6,781 nucleotides of DNA from Flavobacterium sp. (lineage in GTDB: Bacteria; Bacteroidota; Bacteroidia; Flavobacteriales; Flavobacteriaceae), in contig JAUXNR010000813.1 in the NCBI GenBank assembly GCA_030682755.1, positions 1-6,781 of the forward strand. The letters run 5' to 3'. Shown here in pieces: positions 1-6,781 of the stretch. The notes below the pieces were generated by a model. It saw only the letters and a list, made by a program, of their open reading frames with translations. It was not told where the DNA came from and made no database searches. A program made the position numbers and the translations under genes. How positions within the stretch are numbered: the stretch's first letter is position 1; the number at the start of each line of letters is the position of its first letter.

Positions 1-2121
1 GATATCAAAAGGTAACAAAGACTGAATGTCAATGATTTCACAGGAAATGCCTACTTCTAATAACTCTTTGGCAGCTTGTTCAACCAATCGCAACGTTGAA
101 CCGTAAGAAACCAAAGTAATGTCTGTCCCTTTTTTTATAGTTTCAACCACGCCAATTGGTGTTTTGAAAGCACCTAAATTGGTTGGCATTCTTTCTTTTA
201 ATCGATACCCGTTCAAACATTCAACAAGTAATGCAGGTTCATCGGTTTCTAACAGGGTGTTGTAAAAACCTGCTGCTTTTGTCATGTTTCTTGGCACTAA
301 AACATGAATGCCTCGAAGTGCGTTAATTATCATTCCCATCGGAGAACCAGAATGCCAAACGCCTTCCAATCGGTGACCACGCGTTCTGATGATTAACGGT
401 GCTTTTTGTCTTCCTTTGGTTCTGTATTGTAACGTTGCCAAATCGTCACTCATAATTTGAATGGCATATAATAAGTAATCTAAATATTGAATTTCAGCAA
501 TAGGTCGGAGGCCACGCATTGCCATACCAATTCCTTGACCTAAAATAGTGGCTTCTCTGATTCCTGCATCTGTAACGCGAAGTTCACCAAATTTTTCTTG
601 CATGCCTTCCAAGCCTTGGTTTACATCACCAATGGTTCCGGAATCTTCACCAAAAATTAAGACATCTGGATTTTTGGAAAATAATACATCAAAATTATCT
701 CTCAAAATTAATCTGGCATCTACATCTTCACTTGACGCATCGTATGTAGGCAAAACTTCTTGAACAGAAAAAACATTTTGATTGGATTCAGAAAACAAAT
801 GAGAACTGAATTTCGGTTGAACATCCGAAATGTATTTTGTAATCCATGCCGCAAGAGTGGGTTGACCACTTTCACCAACAATCATACGAAGCACTTTTCG
901 AGCGGTTGTGATAATATCTTTGCGAATGGGTTCTTTAATGCTTTGTAAATCGGAAGCATATTTTTGAATAAACACGCGATTCACACTGGAAGCCGCTATT
1001 GTTTCTAATAAGGTAACCAATTCACTTTGCTCTTTTTTTACTGGAGCAACAAAAGCATTCCAAGCATTCTTTTTTCCTTCTAAAACTTCTTTTTTTGATG
1101 CAGTTTCAATTTCCTCAAGTTCTTCAGCAGTAGCAATGTTATTGGCCAGCATCCATTGTCTCATTTGAGCATTACAATCATACGTGGCTTCCCAAGCCAA
1201 TCGGTCGGCATCTTTATAACGTTCATGACTTCCGGAAGTGGAATGACCTTGCGGTTGTGTTAACTCCTTAACATGAATTAAAACCGGAACGTGTTCTTCA
1301 CGAGCAATTTGTGCAGCGTGTTTATACGTATTCACCAAAGCGGGATAATCCCAACCTAAAACCGTTAAGATTTCATACCCTTTGTTTTGCTCATCACGTT
1401 GAAATCCTTTTAGAATTTCAGAAATATTTTCTTTTGTGGTTTGGTGTCTTGCGTGAACGGAAATACCGTATTCATCGTCCCAAACACTCATAACCATCGG
1501 CACTTGAAGTACTCCGGCAGCGTTTATGGTTTCAAAAAACAAACCTTCAGACGTACTGGCGTTGCCAATGGTTCCCCATGCAATTTCATTACCATTGTTT
1601 GAAAATTTATTTTTCTTTGGCAAAACCGATACATTTCTATAAATTTTTGAAGCTTGAGCCAATCCTAAAAGACGTGGCATTTGACCAGCTGTTGGCGATA
1701 TGTCTGCACTTGAATTTTTTTGTTTGGTCAAATCATTCCAATCTCCGTTTTCATCTAAAGAATGCGTGGCAAAATGACCACCCATTTGTCTTCCGGCACT
1801 CATTGGGTCATGATTCAAATCAGTATGGCCATATAATCCGGCAAAAAATTGCTCAATGGTTAATTGACCAATTGCCATCATGAAGGTCTGATCTCTATAA
1901 TAGCCTGAACGAAAGTCACCATTTTCAAATGCTTTTGCAAGAGCCAATTGTGGCACTTCTTTTCCGTCGCCAAAAATTCCGAACTTCGCTTTTCCGGTCA
2001 AAACTTCTCGTCTTCCCAAAAGGCTACATTCTCTGCTGACTACTGCAATTTTATAATCATTTAAAACCTCAGTTTTAAAATCTTCAAACGTCATTGGCTT
2101 TGTTGTTTCAGGTGATGTCAT
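1..2121 (-). CDS. Fused alpha/beta E1 component of a 2-oxoacid dehydrogenase complex (ThDP-dependent), 3' end outside window
   Basis: The reading frame is open from ATG at 2121 to the left edge: 707 codons without a stop, so the C-terminus is missing (perhaps about 100 residues, inferred from the usual end of the beta fold). E1 enzymes decarboxylate a 2-oxoacid on thiamine diphosphate and pass the acyl group to the lipoyl domain of E2 in the cytoplasm. The E1-alpha domain is about residues 10-360: YRDQ (75-78 region), GRQMGGH (110-116), the ThDP segment GNASTSEG (186-193) with WDDEYGIS (214-221), and an active-site-loop QGHSTSG (291-297, His293). A helical linker covers about 360-465. The E1-beta domain follows: FGEDSG (490-495), IREATI with the predicted catalytic Glu523, WHSGSP with His590, and the beta C-terminal domain motif SLLPFD (701-706). 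The canonical GDG and NN metal motifs read GNA and WDD. The substrate (branched-chain 2-oxoacid, pyruvate or other) cannot be fixed, since no E2 or E3 gene is in view. Relatives have carried misleading names such as tungsten formylmethanofuran dehydrogenase (from memory). The ATG at 2121 suits the promoter 24 bases upstream. Confidence 0.93.
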   Translation of the reverse strand, partial: MTSPETTKPMTFEDFKTEVLNDYKIAVVSRECSLLGRREVLTGKAKFGIFGDGKEVPQLALAKAFENGDFRSGYYRDQTFMMAIGQLTIEQFFAGLYGHTDLNHDPMSAGRQMGGHFATHSLDENGDWNDLTKQKNSSADISPTAGQMPRLLGLAQASKIYRNVSVLPKKNKFSNNGNEIAWGTIGNASTSEGLFFETINAAGVLQVPMVMSVWDDEYGISVHARHQTTKENISEILKGFQRDEQNKGYEILTVLGWDYPALVNTYKHAAQIAREEHVPVLIHVKELTQPQGHSTSGSHERYKDADRLAWEATYDCNAQMRQWMLANNIATAEELEEIETASKKEVLEGKKNAWNAFVAPVKKEQSELVTLLETIAASSVNRVFIQKYASDLQSIKEPIRKDIITTARKVLRMIVGESGQPTLAAWITKYISDVQPKFSSHLFSESNQNVFSVQEVLPTYDASSEDVDARLILRDNFDVLFSKNPDVLIFGEDSGTIGDVNQGLEGMQEKFGELRVTDAGIREATILGQGIGMAMRGLRPIAEIQYLDYLLYAIQIMSDDLATLQYRTKGRQKAPLIIRTRGHRLEGVWHSGSPMGMIINALRGIHVLVPRNMTKAAGFYNTLLETDEPALLVECLNGYRLKERMPTNLGAFKTPIGVVETIKKGTDITLVSYGSTLRLVEQAAKELLEVGISCEIIDIQSLLPFDI

Positions 2122-2144
2122 ATCAAAAAATAACTGGTTGTGAA

Positions 2145-2177
2145 CAAATTTAAGTAAAAAACTAATAAATCCGTCAA
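2145..2177 (-). promoter_or_regulatory. Bacteroidota-type promoter of the E1 gene
   Basis: On the minus strand TAAATTTG (2152-2145) matches the Bacteroidota -7 consensus TAnnTTTG exactly. A TTG (2177-2175) lies 22 bases upstream, within the 17-23 base spacing reported for Flavobacterium -33 elements. Transcription should then start about 20 bases before the ATG at 2121, giving a short leader. No Shine-Dalgarno sequence precedes the ATG, only a T-rich stretch, which is usual in this phylum. It is the only exact match to the -7 consensus that I found in the 185-base spacer. Confidence 0.65.
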
Positions 2178-2187
2178 TTTGGATTTA
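2166..2187. repeat. Perfect 7-base inverted repeat overlapping the -33 element (possible operator)
   Basis: TAAATCC (2166-2172) and GGATTTA (2181-2187) are perfect inverted arms around an 8-base centre, GTCAATTT. The centre contains the complement of the TTG that I assign as the -33 element of the E1 promoter. A dimeric regulator bound here would cover the sigma-factor contact. The arms are AT-rich and could occur by chance in a spacer of this composition. No regulator gene lies in the window, so the role is inference only. Confidence 0.35.
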
Positions 2188-2306
2188 AAAATATTTTCAA
2201 GTATTAATAAAAAAAGCAGTAAATAAAAGAAGTATTTTGATAATAATGCAATAAAAAAGCGGATTTGATTGTATAAAGTTCAATTAATATCTAGAAATCA
2301 TGTATT

Positions 2307-5138
2307 TTAAAACCATTTTCGGGTAAATAAACCAACTAAGATTTCCGGACTTAATGTGATCATAAATCGAACGCGTTCTTGGTAATTTTTTTGACCAATT
2401 TCCCATCCTGAAGAAGAATGAACAGGAAAATAGACTTCAAAATAATCGGTAACCAAATTCAATCGAATACCACTGTCATAAATGAATTTTTCGGATTCTG
2501 ATTTGTTCTTAAAAATTCCTGCATCTCCATAAACTTCAATCCAATTCCAAATATTAAAACTTGAATTTAGGGAAGTTATCCATTGGTTGGCAAAAGCGGT
2601 GTCAAATTTTGATTTGAATCCGCCTTCTCCCACAACATATTGCTGACTAAAAAAACCTGTTGTTTCTGAACGACCATACAAAGCATAATCAAACAAATAA
2701 TCATTAGGTTGAGAAATACCAAAGCTGTAAAATTCTGAATTTGTTTTTCTGTAAAGAAATGAACCCGCATAAAGTCTGATGTTGAGCTGTCTGTTGTTGT
2801 CAAATAAGTTGCGGTATTCAAATTCAACCATTGTCTTTCCAAAGATGTTTGAGAGTTGCAAATCCGTTTTAACACTAAAATGATCTCTGAGTTCTGTTCT
2901 GGTGTTTATATATTTTGCATTAAAAATGGAATAACTGTCATTGTCAGGTTGTAATGAGGTGTAATTATTTTGTTCCCGATTTACGAGTATGTTCCGAAAT
3001 ACAAAAAACTCTTTTCGATTGTCTCTAAAATTACTCGGACGCATTCGTAAAATTGCCATTGGCGTTAGTTTCATATACGAAGCATCCGGAGCGTAATGAA
3101 AATAAGAACCGTTTATGGAATAGCGAATTTGATATAAGTTACTATCTCTTCGATTGTGCAAATGAACCAAACCAAAATTTCCAACCAAAGAATGGGTGAG
3201 TGAAGAATAAGCCGGATTCAAATCAAAAGTAAAAGGTTTGTCTAAAATGGTTTTATTGTGAAATCGAAGTCCGGGCGTTAAACCGTCATACAAATTATAA
3301 GAGAGGGTTGGCACATATAAAATTTGGTTGTAAAAAGGATCTTCCAAATCTTTCATTAAATTAAATTTTATCGGCCTGTTGGTTATCACAAAAGGTTTGG
3401 TTGATTTCCAGTTATTTCTCAAATTGTATTCCGGAACTTCATTTTTATAATTAATAACCAGCTTGTCTATCGTTTCTTTTTCATAGGTTAAAATAGTGTC
3501 TGAACTTACATTTTCTATCCATTGTTTAAAAACAACATTGCCGTTTTTTATGCCATAAACAGGAATGGGAACCGTGATGCCGGTTTTGTTTTTTAGGGTA
3601 ATTTGAATGCTGTCTTTTGATTTTTTAAGGTCCTTAAATTTATAATCAATGATGTCTCTTGAATTGATAATAGTTTTAAAAAACCAATCCAATGACTTGG
3701 GTGTTTTTTCTTGAAGCAAATCTTCAAAATCACATCGGTCAGTTTGCTTTTCTAAATTAATAGCATAAAATGCTGCTATCGAATTTTGAACGGAATTATT
3801 TCCTAAAAAATTATCTAAATATTTCAAACTTAATCCGGCTCTGTATTTTCCGGCAATTTGTTCGTTGAATTTAATAAAACTGTTTTTAGGATTTCCAATG
3901 GGTTGATCCAAGTTTTTTCGAGCCATTAACATATAAAAATAGCTGTATTGTTCGTTAAAATCAACATTAGTAAGGTTGTAACTTTTTAATAATTTAATCT
4001 TAGAAATACTACCCATCATTTTCATTTCAGGATAATTTTCTTCAATATATTTCATCATCAAATACACCTGAATACCATCATGAACCCAGCTGTCTGCCCG
4101 TTGATTGATTTGAAGTGTGTTTTTCAAAAAATTATTCAAATAGGTTTTTAAAAACTTCAACTCATAAATAAATTCATCAGGAAACGGACTGATAAACGAA
4201 GGAAGTTGATTCAAACCATAAAACGGATTTCGCTCATAATCTACTTGTGAAACCGTTATTTTATCAAAGGGATATTGACCAATATTGTCATGTACATAAT
4301 GTACAATTCGATCAATTACCACAGCTTTTTGAATGGGGTTGAGTCGGGTTTCTTTTAAATTGCAAACCACATCAACAATGCTGTTTTTAAAGCTGTTAAA
4401 ATTCAATTTCGGACCAATGAAAAGATTGAAATCATTTCGGTTTGTATCTGAATAATGATAAACATTGTGCAAGTCTTCTTCAACAATTCCAAAACCGCTT
4501 AAATCTGAAACCGATTTGTTGTTTTTTGGAAGTTTTAATTTCAATTGTACGTCAAATTGTGCATTGGCAATATCATCTAAATTGAGATTGCTGTAACGCA
4601 CAAAATCATTGTTTTCAAAACGTGCAGGGGTCAAAAACCAATTCTTAAGATACATTTCATAGGAGTCATCATATCCAAATTTGGTAAATTTATCTTTTGG
4701 AATGTCACTGATGTAGGTTAGTTTTAAGGTCACAGTATCACTCGGCTTCAATGGCTTTCGTAGTTTAACCTCCAGTAAGTCGGGATGTTTGTCAATTCTG
4801 TGCCAATCTAAAAACAGCGATTCAGAATCCAAAATCGTCAAATCAGTGGTACGTCCTCTTTCAGAATCTTTTGCCAAATGAAAATTGCGAACAAATTCAT
4901 CAGAAAATCGTCTTCCTAAAGGTGTGTTTTTGTCTGAATAGGCATGATTCCAATCGTTCAGAATAATAGAAGATAGGGTTTGTGTTGAGGTGTTCTTAAA
5001 GACAATCTCCTGTTGCACAAATAATTTTTTTGAATCTTGATTTAATTCTACATTCAAATACAACTGATGTTGTGCCAAAAGCGGATTCGCCAATAGCAGA
5101 AAGAGTATTAAAAATGAGTAATTAAAAAATGTTTTCAA
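2307..5138 (-). CDS. Exported M1-aminopeptidase-like protein with degenerate active site and C-terminal outer-membrane beta-barrel
   Basis: 943 residues. Residues 1-23 form a type I signal peptide (Lys2, hydrophobic core, likely cleavage near LLAQ). About 24-250 is a beta-rich region like the N-terminal saddle of M1 metallopeptidases. About 255-495 resembles the gluzincin catalytic and helical region, and about 496-575 a beta-sandwich. About 600-943 has alternating aromatic strands with LTPGLRF (620-626) and DYALYGRSETTGFF (817-830), ending in Phe943, as in Omp85/surface-antigen barrels. The G-x-M-E-N exopeptidase motif appears as GLNQL (308-312). The HEXXH zinc motif appears as YELKF (325-329), the W-x-x-E-G glutamate is Asp354, and no HEXXH occurs anywhere, so peptidase activity is unlikely. 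The start is TTG at 5138: an in-frame TGA lies 10 codons upstream with no ATG or GTG between, and the signal peptide begins right after the TTG. The predicted location is outer membrane with a periplasmic N-terminal part. Homologues are often labelled aminopeptidase or metalloprotease. The real role is unknown; substrate binding or outer-membrane assembly is possible. Confidence 0.88.
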   Translation of the reverse strand: MKTFFNYSFLILFLLLANPLLAQHQLYLNVELNQDSKKLFVQQEIVFKNTSTQTLSSIILNDWNHAYSDKNTPLGRRFSDEFVRNFHLAKDSERGRTTDLTILDSESLFLDWHRIDKHPDLLEVKLRKPLKPSDTVTLKLTYISDIPKDKFTKFGYDDSYEMYLKNWFLTPARFENNDFVRYSNLNLDDIANAQFDVQLKLKLPKNNKSVSDLSGFGIVEEDLHNVYHYSDTNRNDFNLFIGPKLNFNSFKNSIVDVVCNLKETRLNPIQKAVVIDRIVHYVHDNIGQYPFDKITVSQVDYERNPFYGLNQLPSFISPFPDEFIYELKFLKTYLNNFLKNTLQINQRADSWVHDGIQVYLMMKYIEENYPEMKMMGSISKIKLLKSYNLTNVDFNEQYSYFYMLMARKNLDQPIGNPKNSFIKFNEQIAGKYRAGLSLKYLDNFLGNNSVQNSIAAFYAINLEKQTDRCDFEDLLQEKTPKSLDWFFKTIINSRDIIDYKFKDLKKSKDSIQITLKNKTGITVPIPVYGIKNGNVVFKQWIENVSSDTILTYEKETIDKLVINYKNEVPEYNLRNNWKSTKPFVITNRPIKFNLMKDLEDPFYNQILYVPTLSYNLYDGLTPGLRFHNKTILDKPFTFDLNPAYSSLTHSLVGNFGLVHLHNRRDSNLYQIRYSINGSYFHYAPDASYMKLTPMAILRMRPSNFRDNRKEFFVFRNILVNREQNNYTSLQPDNDSYSIFNAKYINTRTELRDHFSVKTDLQLSNIFGKTMVEFEYRNLFDNNRQLNIRLYAGSFLYRKTNSEFYSFGISQPNDYLFDYALYGRSETTGFFSQQYVVGEGGFKSKFDTAFANQWITSLNSSFNIWNWIEVYGDAGIFKNKSESEKFIYDSGIRLNLVTDYFEVYFPVHSSSGWEIGQKNYQERVRFMITLSPEILVGLFTRKWF

Positions 5139-5183
5139 TCCGGAAATGTGTATTGTAGGTTTTATTCAGCCAATTTACTAATT

Positions 5184-5191
5184 TAAAGATA
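5184..5191 (-). promoter_or_regulatory. Weak candidate -7 element for the barrel-protein gene
   Basis: On the minus strand TATCTTTA matches seven of the eight positions of TAnnTTTG (last base A instead of G) and lies 45 bases upstream of the TTG start at 5138. It falls just downstream of the LOG terminator, where a new promoter is expected. No TTG sits 17-23 bases further upstream, so a proper -33 element is missing and the call is weak. Confidence 0.25.
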
Positions 5192-5221
5192 CAAATCTGT
5201 AGGTGAGGTTGCTTGATTTAT

Positions 5222-5246
5222 AAAAAAAAGCTGCCGAAGCAGCTTT
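5222..5246 (-). terminator. Intrinsic terminator of the uvrA-LOG unit, with UUCG tetraloop
   Basis: Read on the minus strand, AAAGCTGC (5246-5239), loop TTCG (5238-5235) and GCAGCTTT (5234-5227) make a perfect 8-base-pair stem followed by a run of T to 5222. The hairpin begins three bases after the LOG stop codon. The loop with its closing pair is C(UUCG)G, known as an exceptionally stable tetraloop. The U-tract lies only on the minus-strand side, so the direction is clear. It separates the LOG gene from the barrel-protein gene. Confidence 0.93.
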
Positions 5247-5248
5247 GA

Positions 5249-5974
5249 TTAAAAATTCGGACTTAAATTGTATTTTTTATAGAAGGCATCCAAGGCTTCA
5301 ACCACTTCATCTTCGGTGTCCACCACACGAATTAAATTCATATCTTCTGGACTGGCATTTTTTTGTTTGTCAATCATAACATTCTGAATCCAATCTAACA
5401 AGCCTGACCAAAACTCTGATCCAACCAGAATGATAGGAAACTTACCAATTTTTTTGGTTTGAATTAACGTTACGGCTTCAAACAATTCATCTAATGTTCC
5501 AAAACCGCCCGGCATTACCACAAAACCTTGTGAATATTTTACAAACATGACTTTGCGAACAAAAAAGTAATCGAAATTCAGGTTTTTATCCTTATCAATA
5601 TACGGATTAAAATGTTGTTCAAAAGGTAATTCAATGTTCAATCCCACCGAAGTACCTTCACCGCGATGAGCTCCTTTATTTCCGGCTTCCATAATTCCGG
5701 GACCGCCGCCTGTAATTACACCATATCCGGCTTTACTGATTTTATATGCAATACTTTCGGCTAATTCATAATATTTTTCGCCCGGTTTTGTTCGTGCGGA
5801 ACCAAAAATGGATACACAAGGTCCAATTCTGGCCATGCTTTCATAACCGTTTACAAACTCAGACATGATTTTAAAAATCGCCCATGAGTCGTTGGTTCTT
5901 ATTTCGTTCCAAGTTTTTTGCTTGAATTTTTCCTGTATTCTGTGGTCTTCGTTTTCGTATTGGTCTACTGACAT
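5249..5974 (-). CDS. LOG-family (TIGR00730) Rossmann-fold protein, putative nucleoside 5'-monophosphate phosphoribohydrolase
   Basis: 241 residues. Family members studied in plants and some bacteria cleave cytokinin riboside 5'-monophosphate to free base and ribose 5-phosphate; others act on AMP-like nucleotides. The protein is soluble, with no signal peptide or membrane segment. An N-terminal extension of about 50 residues (MSVDQYENEDHRI onward) precedes the Rossmann core: SIFGSAR (55-61), TGGGPGIMEAGNKGA (88-102), the conserved VRKVMF (139-144, Arg140-Lys141) and the family hallmark PGGFGTLDE (155-163), whose Glu163 with Arg140 forms the expected catalytic pair. All signature residues are present, so the enzyme should be active. 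The ATG at 5974 has an A-rich leader without Shine-Dalgarno, typical of Bacteroidota. The uvrA stop is only 30 bases upstream with no good promoter between, so co-transcription with uvrA is likely. The unit ends at the hairpin right after its stop. In bacteria outside plant-associated lineages the physiological substrate is uncertain; older databases label such proteins lysine decarboxylase, which is wrong for this fold. Confidence 0.93.
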   Translation of the reverse strand: MSVDQYENEDHRIQEKFKQKTWNEIRTNDSWAIFKIMSEFVNGYESMARIGPCVSIFGSARTKPGEKYYELAESIAYKISKAGYGVITGGGPGIMEAGNKGAHRGEGTSVGLNIELPFEQHFNPYIDKDKNLNFDYFFVRKVMFVKYSQGFVVMPGGFGTLDELFEAVTLIQTKKIGKFPIILVGSEFWSGLLDWIQNVMIDKQKNASPEDMNLIRVVDTEDEVVEALDAFYKKYNLSPNF

Positions 5975-6004
5975 TTTCTTTTCTTTTTAAATTAAACAAA
6001 CATG

Positions 6005-6781
6005 CTAAAGTAATTCTTTTTTTAGAAACTGTGCTGTGAAGCTTTTTTTGTTTTTCACAATTTCTTCAGGCGTTCCTTTGCAAATAATTTCTCCGCCACC
6101 TTTTCCGCCTTCCAATCCAATATCAATAATATAATCGGCAAGCTTGATCACATCCATATTGTGTTCTATCACCAAAACCGTATTTCCTTTGTCAACCAAT
6201 TTGGTAATCACATCCATTAATACCCTAATGTCTTCAAAATGCAATCCTGTGGTTGGTTCATCCAAAATATAAAAAGTATTTCCGGTGTCTTTTTTTGATA
6301 ATTCAGTGGCCAATTTAATGCGTTGGGCTTCACCTCCTGAAAGTGTCGTGCTTTGTTGTCCTAAAGTGATGTAACCCAAACCTACATCTTGAATGGTTTT
6401 TACTTTTCGATAAATTTTCGGAATGTTTTCAAAAAATTCTACCGCTTCGTCAACCGTCATATTTAAGATGTCCGAAATAGATTTTCCTTTGTATCTGATT
6501 TCTAATGTTTCTCTGTTGAAACGTTTGCCCATGCAAGTTTCGCATTCCACATATACATCCGGAAGGAAACTCATTTCGATAGTTCTAACGCCGGAACCTT
6601 CGCAGGTTTCACACCTGCCTCCTTTGACATTGAAGCTAAAACGACCTGCTTTGTAGCCGCGAATCATAGCTTCAGGTGTTAGCGTAAATAAACTTCTGAT
6701 TTCAGAAAAAACATCGGTATATGTTGCCGGATTGCTTCGTGGCGTTCGTCCAATCGGACTTTGGTCAATGTCAATGACTTT
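6005..6781 (-). CDS. uvrA: UvrA, excinuclease ABC subunit A, C-terminal part (5' end outside window)
   Basis: The frame is open from the right edge to TAG at 6005 and gives 258 residues, the last quarter or so of a protein normally about 940 long. UvrA is the DNA-damage sensor of nucleotide excision repair: a dimeric ABC ATPase that loads UvrB. Numbering in the fragment: [17 protein letters not shown] (6-22), the C-terminal zinc module with Cys57, Cys60, Cys80 and Cys83 (CxxC, 19 residues, CxxC), the ABC signature LSGGE (147-151), Walker B FYILDEP (170-176) and H-loop His207 in [23 protein letters not shown] near the end is the usual UvrA tail. All ATPase and zinc residues in view are intact. 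An in-frame ATG at 6667 could be mistaken for a start, but it lies inside the conserved region ([16 protein letters not shown]) and the 38 codons before it are also typical UvrA. The LOG gene follows after 30 bases. Confidence 0.98.
   Translation of the reverse strand, partial: KVIDIDQSPIGRTPRSNPATYTDVFSEIRSLFTLTPEAMIRGYKAGRFSFNVKGGRCETCEGSGVRTIEMSFLPDVYVECETCMGKRFNRETLEIRYKGKSISDILNMTVDEAVEFFENIPKIYRKVKTIQDVGLGYITLGQQSTTLSGGEAQRIKLATELSKKDTGNTFYILDEPTTGLHFEDIRVLMDVITKLVDKGNTVLVIEHNMDVIKLADYIIDIGLEGGKGGGEIICKGTPEEIVKNKKSFTAQFLKKELL

Larger units (their letters stand above)
2122..2306. other. AT-rich spacer between the barrel-protein and E1 genes
   Basis: These 185 bases are strongly A/T-biased and hold the E1 promoter and the inverted repeat described separately. 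I see no GC-rich hairpin with a U-tract after the barrel-protein stop at 2307, so transcription from upstream may run on into the E1 gene or end by another mechanism. The heptamer AAGTATT occurs twice in the middle of the spacer (near 2200 and 2230), too short to interpret. There is no small open frame or RNA gene I can support. Confidence 0.6.

Noticed and set aside
548..948. Two plus-strand open frames of 71 and 62 codons, just overlapping each other
   Set aside because: Both are antisense to the conserved region of the E1 gene that runs from the end of the linker into the beta domain, and lack any recognisable protein feature.
1311..1883. Plus-strand open frames of 60 and 101 codons
   Set aside because: Antisense to the E1 alpha domain, including the ThDP site; the 101-codon frame is long only because the opposite strand is constrained coding sequence.
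2576..2875. 99-codon open frame on the minus strand
   Set aside because: It lies wholly inside the beta-barrel part of the 943-residue gene in another frame; its composition resembles no known family, and the overlapping gene is strongly supported.
2307..5138. Active M1 aminopeptidase or type IX-secreted protease
   Set aside because: No HEXXH anywhere, and the C-terminus is a barrel ending in Phe rather than a type IX sorting domain.
6423..6656. Plus-strand open frame of 77 codons
   Set aside because: Antisense to the zinc-module region of uvrA; no promoter or family signature.
6005..6667. UvrA-like protein starting at the ATG at 6667 (a short stand-alone UvrA domain)
   Set aside because: The frame continues to the window edge with 38 more codons of typical UvrA sequence, so the ATG is internal.
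1..6781. CRISPR arrays, tRNA or rRNA genes, insertion sequences, prophage or defence islands
   Set aside because: No spaced repeats, no transposase or terminal inverted repeats, and no RNA-gene-like stretch; nearly all of the window is accounted for by four ordinary chromosomal genes.

Overview
The window is AT-rich and every gene I can support lies on the minus strand. The most likely source is a member of the Bacteroidota, probably Flavobacteriaceae. This rests on three things: the fused two-subunit 2-oxoacid dehydrogenase E1, a promoter that matches the Bacteroidota/Flavobacterium consensus (TTG, about 20 bases, TAnnTTTG), and A-rich leaders without Shine-Dalgarno sites. That placement is an inference from family knowledge; no species can be named.

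In the direction of transcription (right to left) the layout is as follows. (1) The C-terminal 258 residues of UvrA, the damage-recognition ATPase of nucleotide excision repair, with its 5' end beyond the right edge. (2) Thirty bases further on, a LOG-family (TIGR00730) Rossmann-fold protein, very likely co-transcribed with uvrA and closed by a strong intrinsic terminator whose hairpin carries a cUUCGg tetraloop. (3) A 943-residue exported protein that starts at TTG. It combines an M1-aminopeptidase-like ectodomain, in which both catalytic signatures are lost, with a C-terminal outer-membrane beta-barrel. (4) After a 185-base AT-rich spacer holding a good promoter and an inverted repeat, a fused alpha/beta thiamine-diphosphate E1 component of a 2-oxoacid dehydrogenase complex, whose last part runs off the left edge.

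The genes do not form one pathway. uvrA and the LOG gene look like one housekeeping unit. The barrel protein and the E1 gene look like separate units, although I see no convincing terminator between them. There is no RNA gene, mobile element, CRISPR array or integration scar.

Two protein-level features deserve most attention. One is the apparently dead peptidase domain joined to an Omp85-like barrel. The other is a reciprocal Asp/Asn exchange at the two predicted Mg-ThDP ligand positions of the E1 alpha domain. I found no multi-gene system that looks undescribed; the rest of the window is ordinary chromosomal sequence.
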